DNA from: Clostridium sp. NkU-1
GTDB lineage: Bacteria; Bacillota_A; Clostridia; Lachnospirales; Lachnospiraceae
DNA length: 64,000 nt
NCBI GenBank assembly: GCA_001312405.1
Contig: BBDR01000002.1
Location: forward strand, 434,001 to 498,000
Direction of reading: 5' to 3'
Part shown: piece after piece, positions 21,835-34,639 of the stretch
How the letters are laid out: each line of letters begins with the position of its first letter
How positions within the stretch are numbered: position 1 is the first letter of the stretch
Notes under the pieces: generated by a model
Seen by the model: the letters and a program-made list of their open reading frames with translations, nothing else
What the model was told of the DNA's origin: nothing
Database searches by the model: none
Translations under genes and position numbers: made by a program

Positions 21835-22038
21835 TTACGGGAATCCTTCCTTCTTTTTCGTGTTTTTAACCGAATCAAGTAAGTCCCCCGCTTCAAATGT
21901 GAAAATCATTAAGTGGTGGTGGGACTTGCTTGTGTCAGGTGGAGTGTCATCATCTTGCCGCTTCGCGACAAGAAGCAAGAGCTTCGCCTGACAAGCAGCG
22001 GCAGCTGCTATTTGGTTATGCCCGGTGGAGCGGGGCAT
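21835..22038 (-). CDS. Short reading frame in mobile scar
   Basis: A 67-residue frame starting MPRSTGHNQIAAAAACQAK, with a middle rich in charged residues and His. It lacks a recognised domain or clear ribosome binding site. It overlaps the oriT-like hairpin, and may be chance or a mobile-element remnant. Confidence 0.2.
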   Translation of the reverse strand: MPRSTGHNQIAAAAACQAKLLLLVAKRQDDDTPPDTSKSHHHLMIFTFEAGDLLDSVKNTKKKEGFP

Positions 22039-22081
22039 GCTGTGAGCAAGTAGGGTCGCGAATTGCGAATATCCGCTTGAT

Positions 22082-22750
22082 TTAGATAATTCCCTTCATA
22101 ACCAGGACAGCCAGAATACAGGTTATTAAGATGATCCCTGCAGCAAGGGTCATGCCAAGATTGAACGTCCGCTTTTTTGGTGCATCCGTTGAAACCGGGA
22201 TCATGAGATTGGATTTTCTCAACGTGTTGACTAACGGCTTATAGATAAGAAGAGTCAGGGCCGTGTTGATTCCTCCCTTTAAAATGTTAAAGGGGACGAA
22301 TGCAGGGAGTAGAAGCTTTACCACGGCATCCCTTGGATATCCCATATAAATTGGGGTGATAAGGTAGTTCCACAAAACCATGACCAGAGTCATGAGTAAG
22401 GTACCTGCCACCATGCCAAGGAATGCACCTGAAAGGGAATGGCGTTTCTTATAGAGGTAAGCTGCCGGACAGACAAATGCAACCGTAGAAAGAACGTTCA
22501 TGATCAGTCCGATGATTCCGGTGCTGCTGATGGTGAACATCTCCACAAAAGACACGATGACGGAGATCAGTGCTGCTGACATTGGCCCGAATAAGAAACC
22601 GCCGGTAAGGATAATAACATCCTTTGGCTCATACTCCAGGAAAGGCAGCATGGGGATCAGAGGAATCCGGATCGCCACAACGGCTACAAAGGCCAGTGCA
22701 CAAAGCATGGCCATGAGGGTGAGTTTACTTGTTTGCTTTGTCATATTCAT
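22082..22750 (-). CDS. ribU: ECF transporter S component for riboflavin
   Basis: Unbroken 222-residue membrane protein with about six helices. It gives substrate specificity to an energy-coupling-factor transporter whose EcfA/A'/T parts are encoded elsewhere. LCALAFVAVVAIRIPLIPM at the N-terminus, LEYEPKDVIILTGGFLFGP and the IGLIMNVLSTVAF segment fit RibU. The FMN riboswitch directly upstream makes riboflavin the substrate with good confidence. Confidence 0.9.
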   Translation of the reverse strand: MNMTKQTSKLTLMAMLCALAFVAVVAIRIPLIPMLPFLEYEPKDVIILTGGFLFGPMSAALISVIVSFVEMFTISSTGIIGLIMNVLSTVAFVCPAAYLYKKRHSLSGAFLGMVAGTLLMTLVMVLWNYLITPIYMGYPRDAVVKLLLPAFVPFNILKGGINTALTLLIYKPLVNTLRKSNLMIPVSTDAPKKRTFNLGMTLAAGIILITCILAVLVMKGII

Positions 22751-22771
22751 GGTAAAGCCTCCTGAAAAATA

Positions 22772-22803
22772 AGTAACACCTGAAAGTATGCCTTTCAGGT
22801 GTT
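22772..22803 (-). terminator. Expression-platform terminator of the FMN riboswitch
   Basis: On the minus strand a 13-bp stem (TAACACCTGAAAG / CTTTCAGGTGTTA) with a 5-base loop is followed by a U-rich stretch, between aptamer and ribU start. This is the usual position of the switch that stops transcription when FMN is bound. Confidence 0.8.
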
Positions 22804-22835
22804 AAAAATAGACAGGTGTATTATCACTATTTAAC

Positions 22836-22951
22836 ACATCTTCTTTCATCCAGACTATACTGTCGGTATTGGAATTACACCAATTCTGCACAATTTGCGC
22901 TCGCGGACTTTACCGCCGGTCGGGAATTTCACCCTGCCCTGAAGACAACTA
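22836..22951 (-). ncRNA. FMN riboswitch (RFN element)
   Basis: Read on the minus strand the conserved RFN blocks appear in order: GGGCAGGGTGAAATTCCCGA, CCGGCGGTAAAGTCCGCGAG, GGTGTAATTCCAATACCGAC and AGTATAGTCTGGATGAAAGA. The first and last blocks close the P1 helix region. It lies about 90 bp upstream of ribU. Confidence 0.96.
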
Positions 22952-23044
22952 TATTCAAATGTTCTTGAATTATTATAACATTTTAAAAAATAAATGCAAT
23001 ATGTTGTTGCAATTTTTTTAATTCTTTGCTATAATATCGGACAT

Positions 23045-23185
<141 letters not shown>

Positions 23186-23316
23186 GTAAATCAAGGAAAG
23201 CGTTAAATAAAATTGTTTAATGCGAGAGACATTGATTTTTCCATTATAAAAGGATACAAATGTTGTGTTTATAAATTTGTTTTTGTTTGGCCCATATAAT
23301 CAGCACATTTAAAAAT

Positions 23317-23854
23317 TCAGTATATGAGAAAAAAAACTTTTGGACACTGAATAAGCGTGTATGGGAATATATAGGGGGTATAGTCTCTTTGCTTCAGGAA
23401 AAGTCCATACTTGCAAATATAACCAAGAGCCGGCCCAATCACGGCTCCGATACTCATTGCCGCACCCAACTGCCCTATATTCTTGCTCCGCTCTTCATTT
23501 GAAACAGAATCTCCTACATATGCCATTGCCGCTGCTGCTGCTGCGGACGAAAGAATTCCAGACAGCCCCCGGGCGATAAAAAGTGTTTCGATTGAAGATG
23601 CTAAACCAAATAGAAATAAACTGACTGCGTATCCCAGCATACCGATGCTTAAAACCGGCTTTCTGCCGATTCGATCTGATAAAGCGCCCCAGAATGGGGC
23701 GCAGATTGTCTGCATCAATGCATAAATGGCTGTCAGCCATCCCAGCTCCTTACCACCGGCACCAAAACTTTCCATATAGTAAGGCATGACTGGCAGAACC
23801 AAGCTATAGCCAAGCGATACAACAAAGTTTACCAAATAAAGAATGAGGATGGAT

Positions 23855-23865
<11 letters not shown>
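23317..23865 (-). pseudogene. MFS drug-transporter, truncated N-terminal half
   Basis: The first 150 or so residues are a DHA1-type major facilitator: VLPVMPYYMESFGAGG in helix 1-loop, the GALSDRIGRKPVL motif A between helices 2 and 3, and ISGILSSAAAAAAMAYVGD. Similarity ends after GAVIGPALG near 23415, and the remaining frame is unrelated, so helices 6-12 are missing. The start overlaps the end of the upstream phosphotransferase-like gene by 11 bp, so they were one operon. The truncation lies just 200 bp inside the island edge. Confidence 0.8.
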
Positions 23866-26431
<2,566 letters not shown>

Positions 26432-26446
26432 ATCAGATACCTCCTT

Positions 26447-27041
26447 TTAAAGAGTGATTCCGTGTAAAAAGATATTGACTGTTTCATTGAGCATTTCTTC
26501 CATGCTATGAGATGAACGGGATGTATATGTAATAGAAAGCATTGAATTAATCAGCAGCCGTGATGCCAGTTCCGCATCCGTCACCCGAAATAATCTATCC
26601 TTAATTCCTTGTTCAATCACCGACTGTACAATATTCTGATAAGTATGTCGTACTTTTTTAATCCGCTCCTGATAATCCTCATCCAGAAAATAAGCTTTTG
26701 TCGCCAGCCACATAAATAAAATGTTATTTTCTTTTGAATAAGCAAGATTAATCTTCATAATTTCCTTTAGGGATTGCTCCGGGGGAAGATTCGCATTGAT
26801 AATCTTTTGTACCGTTGTGATTGCATTATTAACTTGAACTTCAATCGCATATACGACAATTTCATCTTTTGATTGAAAAAAAATCATAAAGACTTGATTT
26901 CCCTAACCCTGCCAGATCGGCAATTTCTCTCATTGATGTTTTTTCGATTCCCTTAACCTGAAAGAGCTTCAGCGCTACTTTCATGATGTCAAGGCGGCGT
27001 TCCGTCTGTTGTTCTGATGTTAGTATAAATCCCTTTGGCAT
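26447..27041 (-). CDS. TetR family repressor, frameshifted
   Basis: About 198 residues. The DNA-binding domain (LDIMKVALKLFQVKGIEKTS, REIADLAGLGKSSLYDFF) is followed, after a shift in an A8 run at 26873-26881, by an all-helical ligand domain. The start at 27041 follows GGAGGTG. It is the first gene of the TetR / Rph-like / MFS unit and lies directly under a promoter carrying a palindrome, so autoregulation with control of the resistance genes is likely. Confidence 0.85.
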
Positions 27042-27084
27042 AAATAGCACCTCCAGTAGCGACTAGCATTCGCTTCTCGGTTTA

Positions 27085-27113
27085 ATTATAAGTGACCGTC
27101 GGTCGGTTGTCAA
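27085..27113 (-). promoter_or_regulatory. Promoter with TetR-type operator
   Basis: On the minus strand TTGACA (27108-27113) and TATAAT (27085-27090) are 17 bp apart. Between them sits the perfect odd palindrome GACCGTCGGTC (27094-27104), ideally placed for repression of the TetR operon. Confidence 0.8.
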
Positions 27114-27131
27114 TAGAGGTATATTCTGAAA

Positions 27132-27653
27132 TTAGCTTCGGTGTGAGGATTTTAGATATTGTGGATAACTCGTTTTTTTACGCAGACTACCCCCTTCTAT
27201 GCCATTTTCCGTTTTTTTCGGTTTATGATACAATCTGCAGAGGTGCTTTTTTTCCCCTTTTTCTATTTTCGCCTTTGTCATCCCCATATAAACAAGGAAT
27301 GTCACAGTCAGGAATATCTTCATTTTCTTCAGTCCACGGATTGTGTGGTTCTCAAACTTGTAGTCCCTGTCCAGACGGCTTCTCTGATTATACAGCCGTT
27401 TCCATTTATGGCTCTGCTCGATACCGGCGTGAATTACAACGAGTTGAAATTTCAAAAGGGTTTCAAATAAAAATTGTGTATTCGAAGCAGCTATAGGAAC
27501 TGCTTGATATACTTGGATAGAAGACATTATTTTATGTAGTAAACTATCTACAGATGAATTATATATCCTACATATAAAAACTTGTTTTTGGGGGTGTACA
27601 CCGACATATGCTGTTAGAATATAAATAGTACAAACCAAAATCAGAAGTTCCAA
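27132..27653 (-). pseudogene. Transposase C-terminal fragment
   Basis: The segment HAGIEQSHKWKRLYNQRS, then NHTIRGLKKMKIFLTVTFLV, has the shape of the C-terminus of a DDE transposase of the IS4/IS1182-like type, where an RG-KM segment precedes a hydrophobic helix. There is no catalytic core upstream. I regard it as IS debris; the family is uncertain. Confidence 0.45.
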
Positions 27654-27703
27654 ATAGATTATTATATATTAAAATATAAGTATGTTTAAGGAGGAACTTT
27701 TCA

Positions 27704-27822
27704 TTGGCTAATCATCATGACAAACAATTTAAACTGGATGCCATTCACTACCAAGACCATAAAGACCTGGGGTACGTGGAGGTGCAGAAAATCTTGGTAT
27801 TGGTTATAGTACAGGTTTTGAG
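27704..27822 (+). pseudogene. IS3-family OrfA N-terminal fragment
   Basis: After AAGGAGGAAC, a TTG start opens ANHHDKQFKLDAIHYQDHKD, continuing after a one-base shift near 27772 as VRGGAENLGIGYST. This is the helix-turn-helix of an IS3/IS150-type OrfA. It stops abruptly and is fused to LacI sequence. Confidence 0.65.
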
Positions 27823-28236
27823 AATGCCCAAGGCTATAAGGATGCCCTTCAGGATGCCTGGAGAGAAGGGGGAACCCGTTATCTTCAGGAGGAAATTAAG
27901 TCTGCCGAGGTTTTCGAAATACTGAAACAGGTTGTGGATCTAAGTAAAAAAACCCTGATTTATGTAGCTGCCCCAGGGCTGTTTCAGGTAGTATATCAGG
28001 CTGTCCGCAATTATCCGGATTATATGTCACTGTTTCCTGGAACATTAGGACTTATCGGTTTTGATGACCAGGGCTGGACTAGGATGACGACCCCCACAGT
28101 CTCGGCTATTATCACTCCCGCTTATGAGGTGGGGGTAAGAGCAATGGAAGAGCTTATAGATTTGTTGGAAGGCAGGCGGGTAGAAGGCGAGGTTATATTT
28201 AAGAATATCGTGAAGTGGAGAGAAACGACCTTGTAA
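27823..28236 (+). pseudogene. LacI-family regulator, C-terminal fragment
   Basis: The frame holds the C-terminal half of a periplasmic-binding-protein-like sensor domain: GFENAQGYKDALQDAWREGG, then LGLIGFDDQGWTRMTTPTVSAI and AYEVGVRAMEELIDLLEGRR. The DNA-binding N-terminus is absent and the upstream sequence is an IS OrfA start, so this is a deletion junction. No intact function is expected. The next 150 bp hold nothing I recognise. Confidence 0.75.
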
Positions 28237-28396
28237 AACGATCTGGTTAGCAGTTGTTTGTTTACTTGGAGGAAACACCCAGGTCTTAAAGGATGTCAGT
28301 GTTTTTCTTGACAACTGTATGCGCTGGCTGTACAGGACTATCCTATCAGACAAATTGGTCTGAGGATGAGCGGAATGAGTTGCATATCAAATATAG

Positions 28397-28428
28397 AGGC
28401 GCTATCTTAATAAAAGAGATAGCGCCTT
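28397..28428. terminator. Hairpin downstream of the siroheme reductase gene
   Basis: AGGCGCTATCTT pairs with GAGATAGCGCCT across a 7-base loop. There is little T-run on either side, so termination strength is uncertain. Confidence 0.5.
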
Positions 28429-28463
28429 AGATTGCTCTGAAAATAGATTTAAAACAGTGCAGA

Positions 28464-29421
28464 TTAACAAGTTGCGCCGCCTGCTAAGTGAAGCTTAGCA
28501 TCTAAGATTTCCTGCTTGCGGTCTAGTAAATCATTTGCGTATAACTTAGTTTGAACATTTTCAAAACCAATACGAGAAATCGTATCGGATAAACGTTCTC
28601 CGGTTTGCCCTTGTTCTCTATAGAGAAGAATTGTTTTTTTTCAATGATTGCTAAAGCTTCCTCTTTGCTGGTGAATACACGATCAAGAGAAATTCCGCGT
28701 GCTACTTTTTTTACCCCATCTGCCACCTATGTAAATCTTGTATCCGTTTATGCCGTCTTCGATGCAATCAAAATGACATTTACCGACGCAACGGCCACAG
28801 TTATTACAGACATCTTTATCAATCGTAGGAACACCATCTACTAACGTTGCAGCAGCCATAGGACAGGATTCTACAACAGAACATTTTTTTACAAGCATTA
28901 CAATTATCTTCATCATAGTTAGGAATTAATTGACCGATAATGCCTAAGTCGTTTAAGTCTGGCTTTACACAGTTATTAGGGCAGCCACCCACAGCAATTT
29001 TAAATTTATGAGGTAATTTTACGTTTGCGTAGCCATTATAGAAACGTTCGTGAATTTCTTCTGAAAGTTCAAATGTGTCAATAAGGCCATATTGGCAAGT
29101 GGTTCCTTTGCAGGATACAACCGGACGTACTTTTGAACCGGTACCGCCGGTAACAAGTCCTTCCTTTGCAATATATTCACGAAATTTCTCGATGTTATCG
29201 TAATGGACGCCTTGGCATTCAAGTGTTAATCTTGTTGTCATAGTAACGATACCGTTACCATAAATTTCTGATGCTTCAGATAAGCATTTGTTCTGAGCTG
29301 CAGTAATCTTACCATTTACAGTAATAATTCTTGCTGAAAAGTTATCAGTTCCCTTGTTTCTAAGAAACCCAAGGGCCTTTACTCTTTTTTCATCTTCTGC
29401 AGTTACTTTTAATTGTGTCAT
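28464..29421 (-). CDS. Small siroheme/4Fe-4S sulfite-nitrite reductase with ferredoxin domain, frameshifted
   Basis: Reconstructed length about 319 residues. A siroheme-type reductase core (TMTTRLTLECQGVHYDNIEK, CKGTTCQYGLIDT and the cluster motif GGCPNNC) is followed by an inserted ferredoxin with CNACKKC and CNNCGRCVGKC, then a C-terminal tail ending KLHLAGGATC. The start follows GGAGGG. At least two shifts occur (near 28900 and near 28700). The layout resembles AsrC-type anaerobic sulfite reductases. Lying 32 bp downstream of the CoA-disulfide reductase-rhodanese gene, it probably works with it on reduced sulfur. Confidence 0.78.
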
Positions 29422-29453
29422 GTTTTTCCCTCCATAAAATTAGTTGACTTCTA

Positions 29454-31077
29454 TCTATAACTCGATTGAATTAAAGATAGAACCACCTTCAAGAACCAAA
29501 GTATTTGTATATCCGAAGTGTTTCAGGCGATTTTGTAATAAATAGGCTCTTTTGCCTTTGGAACAGGCCAGTAATAATTTATCATCCAATGAATATTCCG
29601 CAATTTTGCCGGTAACCTTTGTTAAATCCATATAAGGAGCACCTGCAATGGAAGGGGCAATAGAGGCATCAATTAATTTGTAACCTTCAGCTTGTCAGCC
29701 TTGTAATCTGTTGGAGTGATACTATTAAATACACCACTTATTTTATTTAAAAGAACATTCACCGTATGGGAAAAAGGATGAATTGCTGTAGAGAATGGAG
29801 GTGCATACGCTAAATCCATGTTCTCAATATCTTCTAAAGTTGCCTTCATCGTAAGAGCTGTAACTGCGATATCAATCATTTTATCAACGCTGCCTTTACC
29901 TAATACTTGAAGACCTAATAATCTCTTTGTAGTTCTATCAGCAATCATTTTTACTATAAAATAAGATGCCTGTGGATAGTAGTGTGCTTTATCATCCACT
30001 ATAGTAACAACACTAACAGCATCATTACCAGCTGCAATAGCTCCTGCTTCTGTTAAACCAGTTCTTCCTACATTAAGTTCAGGTAATTTACATACACCGG
30101 TTCCGAGTACGCCGCGATAGGATATGCGGCTTCCGGCTATATTTCTAGCAGCAATACGTCCTTCAATATTAGCGGATGAACATAGGGGACCAGGTGCTTT
30201 CTCTGGTTAATGCATTGGATACGCAAGCACAGTCACCAATCGCGTAGATATCAGGATCATTTGTCAGAAGAAATTCATTTACCTTGATTGTCTGATTTTC
30301 CATTAAATCCAGACCAGTGTCTACAGCAAAGGATGTGTTAGCACGAATACCCATTGCAAGAATTACGGCATCACATTTGATAGCACGTTTTCCGGTTTGA
30401 ACTTTCTCAACCTTCTCTTCACCAAGAATTGCTTCTAATCTGGTATTGGTCATTGCCATAATACTATGGTCAGCCAAGTGATTTTCAACATACTCTGCAA
30501 AGTCAGGGTCAAAACCAGGTAAAATGTGATCTGCCATATCCAATACAGTTACGCGTACCCCTTGGAGGCTTAAGTTCTCAGCAACTTCAAGGCCAATAAA
30601 ACCACCACCTGCAACGACTGCACGTTTGATCTTTCCTGCTTCTATTGCTTCACGAAGTCCAATGGCATCTTCAGGAGTTCTCATGTAATATACGCCATCT
30701 AAATTAACACCTTCAATCGTTGGTTTCATTGGGCTTGCCCCGGAAGCAATCACTAACTTGTCATAGGAATATGTAGAAAGTTCGTTCGCTGCCAGGTTCA
30801 TTGCTTCTACAGTTTTTTGGTCTCGGTTCATTTTGATAACTTCAGTCTCAGTCAATACTGTGACACCAGTTAACGCTGAAAAACTAGCTGGTGTGTTGAC
30901 TATTAATTGCTCGCGTTGCTGGATTACGTTACCCACATAGTAAGGCAATCCACAACCGGCGTAGGAAATATCCTTACTTTTAGTTAGAATCGTTATGTCA
31001 TAGTTGCGGTTTTCACGTTTTAACTTTGCTGCAACTTTAGTACCTGCGGCAACGCCGCCAATAATTAAAATCTTCAC
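29454..31077 (-). CDS. CoA-disulfide/persulfide reductase fused to rhodanese domain, frameshifted
   Basis: Reconstructed length is about 541 residues. The N-terminus has FAD-binding IIGGVAAGTKVAAKLKR and the single redox Cys in ISYAGCGLPYYVGN characteristic of CoA-disulfide reductases; NAD(P)-binding AVVAGGGFIGLEVAENL and IYAIGDCACVS follow. The dimerisation domain (LGLQVLGKGSVDKMIDIA) is in another frame, and the C-terminal rhodanese domain (LLACSKGKRAYLLQNRL) in a third. Such fusions reduce polysulfide or CoA-persulfide with NADH. The gene is divergent from lysR and shares the palindromic control region at 31164. Confidence 0.85.
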
Positions 31078-31163
31078 AGCTGCACCCCTTTGTTTATTTT
31101 TTTAACATATGTTTAATATAGCACTTGTTTTGATATAATAAAAGTGATAATATCTTATTGAAG

Positions 31164-31182
31164 TCATAGGTAAAACCTATGA
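31164..31182. promoter_or_regulatory. Perfect LysR-type operator palindrome
   Basis: TCATAGGTAAAACCTATGA is an exact 8-bp-arm inverted repeat with a 3-base spacer in the divergent region between the sulfur operon and lysR. A partly decayed copy (15 of 19 matches) lies at 32115-32133 after lysR. Confidence 0.8.
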
Positions 31183-31207
31183 TAAAAAATAAAATAGAGG
31201 TGATTCC

Positions 31208-32081
31208 ATGACGATACGTCATTTAAAAATATTTAACGAAGTAGCACAAAGTGGGAAGATGAGTATTGCTGCAGCTAAGTTTTATGTATCTCAGCCAACC
31301 GTAAGTCAAGCAATTAAGGAGTTGGAAGATCATTATGGAGCCCTATTGTTTGAACGGTTATCGAAAAAACTATATATAACAGAAAGGGGAAGACAGCTGC
31401 TTTCATATTCTAAGCAAGTGGTAGAACAATTTGATTATTTAGAAAGTAAAATGCTTGAAACAACAGGGTATCAAAAGCTTAAAATTGGTTCAACGATTAC
31501 AATAGGCAGCTGTCTTATCAGTGATATATTGAATTCATATCAAGAGTTAAATAACGAAGTTGAAATCTATTCCTACATAAACAACACACATCATATCGAA
31601 GAGAAGATATTGAATTCTGAATTAGATATTGGTCTTGTAGAGGGTAGAGTGAAGAGCCCGGATTTAGTGACGATACCTGCTGTAGACGATTACTTGGTTT
31701 TAGTATGTAGTGCTAATCACCCATTTGCAAAGAAAAAGAGCTTTACATCAAAGGATTTAGCCGGAGAAAAATTTGTAATGCGAGAAGAAGGCAGTGGAAC
31801 ACGAGAACTATTTGAAAACTATTTAAAAGAACAGGGTGTATCCATAAATATTAGCACGGTTGCAAATTGTCCGACAGCAATGATCCGATCTGTGATTGAT
31901 AATCATTGCCTGGCTGTACTATCCATTCGACTTGCAAAAGAGCAGATTGAAAATGGCAAGATCATTGTAATTAAAAATAGAGATACTACATGGAATCGCT
32001 TTTTTTAGTATTGTATATCATAAAAACAAATTTGTATCAAAGCAAATGGAAGAATTTATTGATCTGGTTAAAAAAATATAA
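31208..32081 (+). CDS. LysR family regulator (CysL-like), frameshifted at the C-terminus
   Basis: About 291 residues. The winged helix-turn-helix is at residues 1-60 (IRHLKIFNEVAQSGKMSIAA, VSQPTVSQAIKELE), followed by the two-lobed effector domain (KIGSTITIGSCLISDIL, MREEGSGTRELFENYL). A shift in a T7 run at 32000-32006 leads to the natural end at 32081. Its divergent position suggests control of the persulfide reductase and siroheme reductase in response to a sulfur metabolite; the effector itself is not readable. Confidence 0.88.
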
Positions 32082-32114
32082 GTATGCAGAAATCTTCGAT
32101 CGCTTATTGTAGTG

Positions 32115-32133
32115 ATATAGGTAAATCTTATGA
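32115..32133. promoter_or_regulatory. Second, imperfect LysR operator-like site
   Basis: ATATAGGTAAATCTTATGA matches the perfect palindrome at 31164 at 15 of 19 positions. What it controlled seems to have been replaced by IS sequence. Confidence 0.45.
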
Positions 32134-32177
32134 TTGTCTTAGAAGATTATTATTTATATCAATATAGGTGCTGTGTT

Positions 32178-32600
32178 ATGTTAAAAGTGGAAGAATGGCT
32201 TAAATCTTACCCTTGTTTAGAGATAATCTCCCAAGATGGAGCACAAACCTATTCATCTGCGGCTCAAAGCTCTTATCCAAATGCAATACAAATTAGTGAT
32301 TGGTAACCGGCGAGAACGAATATTGTTTGCACAGAAAAAAACGGGCTGAAGGTTATTCTATAAATGATATAGCTCTATTACTGCATTCTGCGACCACTAC
32401 TATTCAAAAATATCTTTCAACATCAGAGAATGACCTTCCAATCAAAAAGGAAAATGCACGGGAACGCCAGAATATTCAAACCCAGGTAAGCCGGCACCTT
32501 ACGAGCAGGAAGTAATAGAAATGCGTTCACAAGGAATGGCCTGTCAAATCAACTAACTTTGGGAAGGACCAATTAGCCGCTTACTTTCCTAAAGCATGGA
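32178..32600 (+). pseudogene. ISL3-family transposase remnant
   Basis: WLKSYPCLEIISQDGAQTYSS and YPNAIQISDW correspond to the catalytic-Asp region of ISL3 (IS204/IS1001/IS1165) transposases. Further on, LRAEGYSINDIA-like sequence (RAEGYSINDIALLLHSATTT) matches the internal helix-turn-helix. The frames are interrupted and the gene is far too short, so it is inactive debris. Confidence 0.7.
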
Positions 32601-32747
32601 CACCCAAAAAGATTTGAAGAAAATCAGCATAGATATTGATATTCCATCATAGCGTAAATTTCCAGAAAAAGCACATATACAAACATATGTTCTGCTGATA
32701 TAATTGGATTCAGGCCATAGTCATAAAAAATGGGAGGTGTTTCCTGG

Positions 32748-34014
32748 ATGGAAGAGCAGATCTATTTATGTATTGATCTTAAATCATTTTATGCTTCTGT
32801 AGAATGCGTGGAACGTAAGCTTGATCCTCTAGCTACTAATCTTGTGGTGGCTGACCCTGAGAGAAGTGAGAAAACAATATGTCTTGCGATTACACCATCC
32901 ATGAAAGCATTGGGAATAAAGAACCGATGCAGGGTGTTTCAGATACCCCAAGGTGTGCAGTACATCATGGCACCACCGAGAATGAAGCTCTACATTAAAT
33001 ATTCAGCAGATATTTATGGTATTTATTTAAAATATATTTCAAAAGAGGATATCCATGTTTATTCCATTGATGAGTCATTTCTTGATGTGACTCATTATCT
33101 TTCCATGTATCATATGAACGCAAGGGAATTGGCATTACGGATTATGGAGGATATTAAAAGTACCAAAGGAATTACCGCTACAGCAGGAATTGGAACAAAT
33201 TTGTATCTGGCAAAAGTAGCACTGGATATTATGTCAAAGCATGCGAAAGACAATATCGGATATCTGAATGAGGAACTCTATCAAAAAAACAATGTGGAAG
33301 CATCAACCCCTGACTGACTTCTGGAGAATAGGTAAGGGAATTTCAAACAGACTGAATCGTATAGGTATCGCCAATATGGGCGATATTACCCGCACAGATG
33401 AGGATTCGTTATACCGATTGTTTGGCATTGATGCGGAGCTTTTAATAGACCACGCCTGGGGAAGGGAAACAACCACTATGGCGGATATTAAAGCATATAG
33501 TTCAAAAAGCAATTCCATGTCCAGCGGCCAGGTGCTTGCAAGAGATTACAGCTTTGAAGAGTGCAGGCTGATTGTAAAGGAGATGGCTGATGCCTTATGT
33601 CTGGATATGGTAGATAAAAATGTGGTTACTGGTTCTATGTCATTGATGATTGGATATTCTAATGAACTGGAACTAAAACCGGCGATAGGAACGACAGCCA
33701 TGTCTGTTACCACTAATTCCTACCGAACGATTATACCCTATGTGATGGGACTGTATGAGCGTATTGTGGATAAGAGCAAACCAATACGGCGGCTGAGTCT
33801 CTCATGCAATAATATTGTTAATGAAGCTTACGAACAGTATGACTTATTTACTGACCCAGCAGAACTGGAAAAGGACAGGAAGTTACAGAAAGCAGCATTG
33901 GAAATAAAAGAAAGGTTTGGTAAAAATGCTCTTGTACGTGGGATGGATCTGCAGAAAGCTGGTACCACTATAGAACGTAACAGGCAGATTGGGGGTCATA
34001 AAAGTGGAGAATAG
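32748..34014 (+). CDS. Y-family DNA polymerase (UmuC/ImpB-type), frameshifted
   Basis: Translesion polymerase of about 422 residues. The catalytic carboxylates lie in LCIDLKSFYASVECVER and VYSIDESFLDVT; helix-hairpin-helix and little-finger domains follow. A shift at an A6 run near 33289 joins the halves. The start follows GGGAGGTG. The next gene encodes a YolD-like protein, a pairing typical of plasmid and ICE-borne UV-damage repair modules in Firmicutes. It suggests SOS-linked expression, though no LexA box was found. Confidence 0.88.
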
Positions 34015-34024
34015 AAGGAGTAAA

Positions 34025-34346
34025 ATGGACAGGAGAAGCCGCGCGAAACAATTTATGCCCTTTGATGCATTAAAAGGATTTCGGGAAGCAGTGGCAGAAA
34101 AAGAAAGGATTATCGTTCCTAAACGTGATCTGCCGGAAGAGAAAAAAAGAGGAGTTAGATTGGAAGTTAAGACGGATTCAGAAAGAAAACATAATTACTG
34201 TGGAATATTTCCAGGATAGAGAATATGTGCAGGTAACCGGAATGGTAACACGAATAGACGATGCAAACAGAACATTGGAGATTGCCAATACGAGGATAGC
34301 TTTTGTTGATATTTCTGATTTAAAGTGTGATATGTTTCAAGAGTAG
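34025..34346 (+). CDS. YolD-like protein, frameshifted
   Basis: About 107 residues beginning MDRRSRAKQFMPFDALKGFR, the hallmark of YolD-like proteins that partner UmuC-type polymerases. A shift near 34175 moves the reading to ITVEYFQDREYVQVTGMVTR and the end at 34346. It starts 10 bp after the polymerase stop with GAAGGAG, implying translational coupling. Confidence 0.85.
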
Positions 34347-34405
34347 ATTGGTGTGTAGAAGAACGCTTGCTGTAAATAATTATACAAAAGAGAGGCTGAC
34401 AAGTA

Positions 34406-34498
34406 ATGACAGCGAAAGAAAAATCAAAACTGATTAAGCAGTCCGGTAAACTTTATACCTATGGATTAACAGTGGAAAATACAAGGTTTGCCGCCTGA
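34406..34498 (+). CDS. Small protein fragment after yolD
   Basis: A 30-residue frame, MTAKEKSKLIKQSGKLYTYG to NTRFAA, with a weak GAGAGG upstream. It is probably the N-terminal stub of a larger gene. Function unknown. Confidence 0.3.
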   Translation: MTAKEKSKLIKQSGKLYTYGLTVENTRFAA

Positions 34499-34639
34499 AT
34501 AAAATAAATAAGTATTAGGCCCGTCTTACACCGGGCCTTGTTGTCTGCCACATCCAATGTATTATTCTTTCATAATGTAAAACCGTGGTTTTCCTTTTCA
34601 AACTTGTACCCCATTTTGATTTATACTCAATCGCCTTAG

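Larger units (their letters stand above)
21450..22080. mobile_element. Probable scar of a mobilisable element
   Basis: About 630 bp between the CPBP gene and ribU without a full-length gene. It holds two short minus-strand reading frames (21489-21617 and 21835-22038), a near-perfect CTTGCCGC / GCGACAAG hairpin at 21954-21972 that would suit an origin-of-transfer structure, and base composition unlike its neighbours. I infer debris of an integrated mobilisable element from these traits; no relaxase or recombinase is present. Confidence 0.35.
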
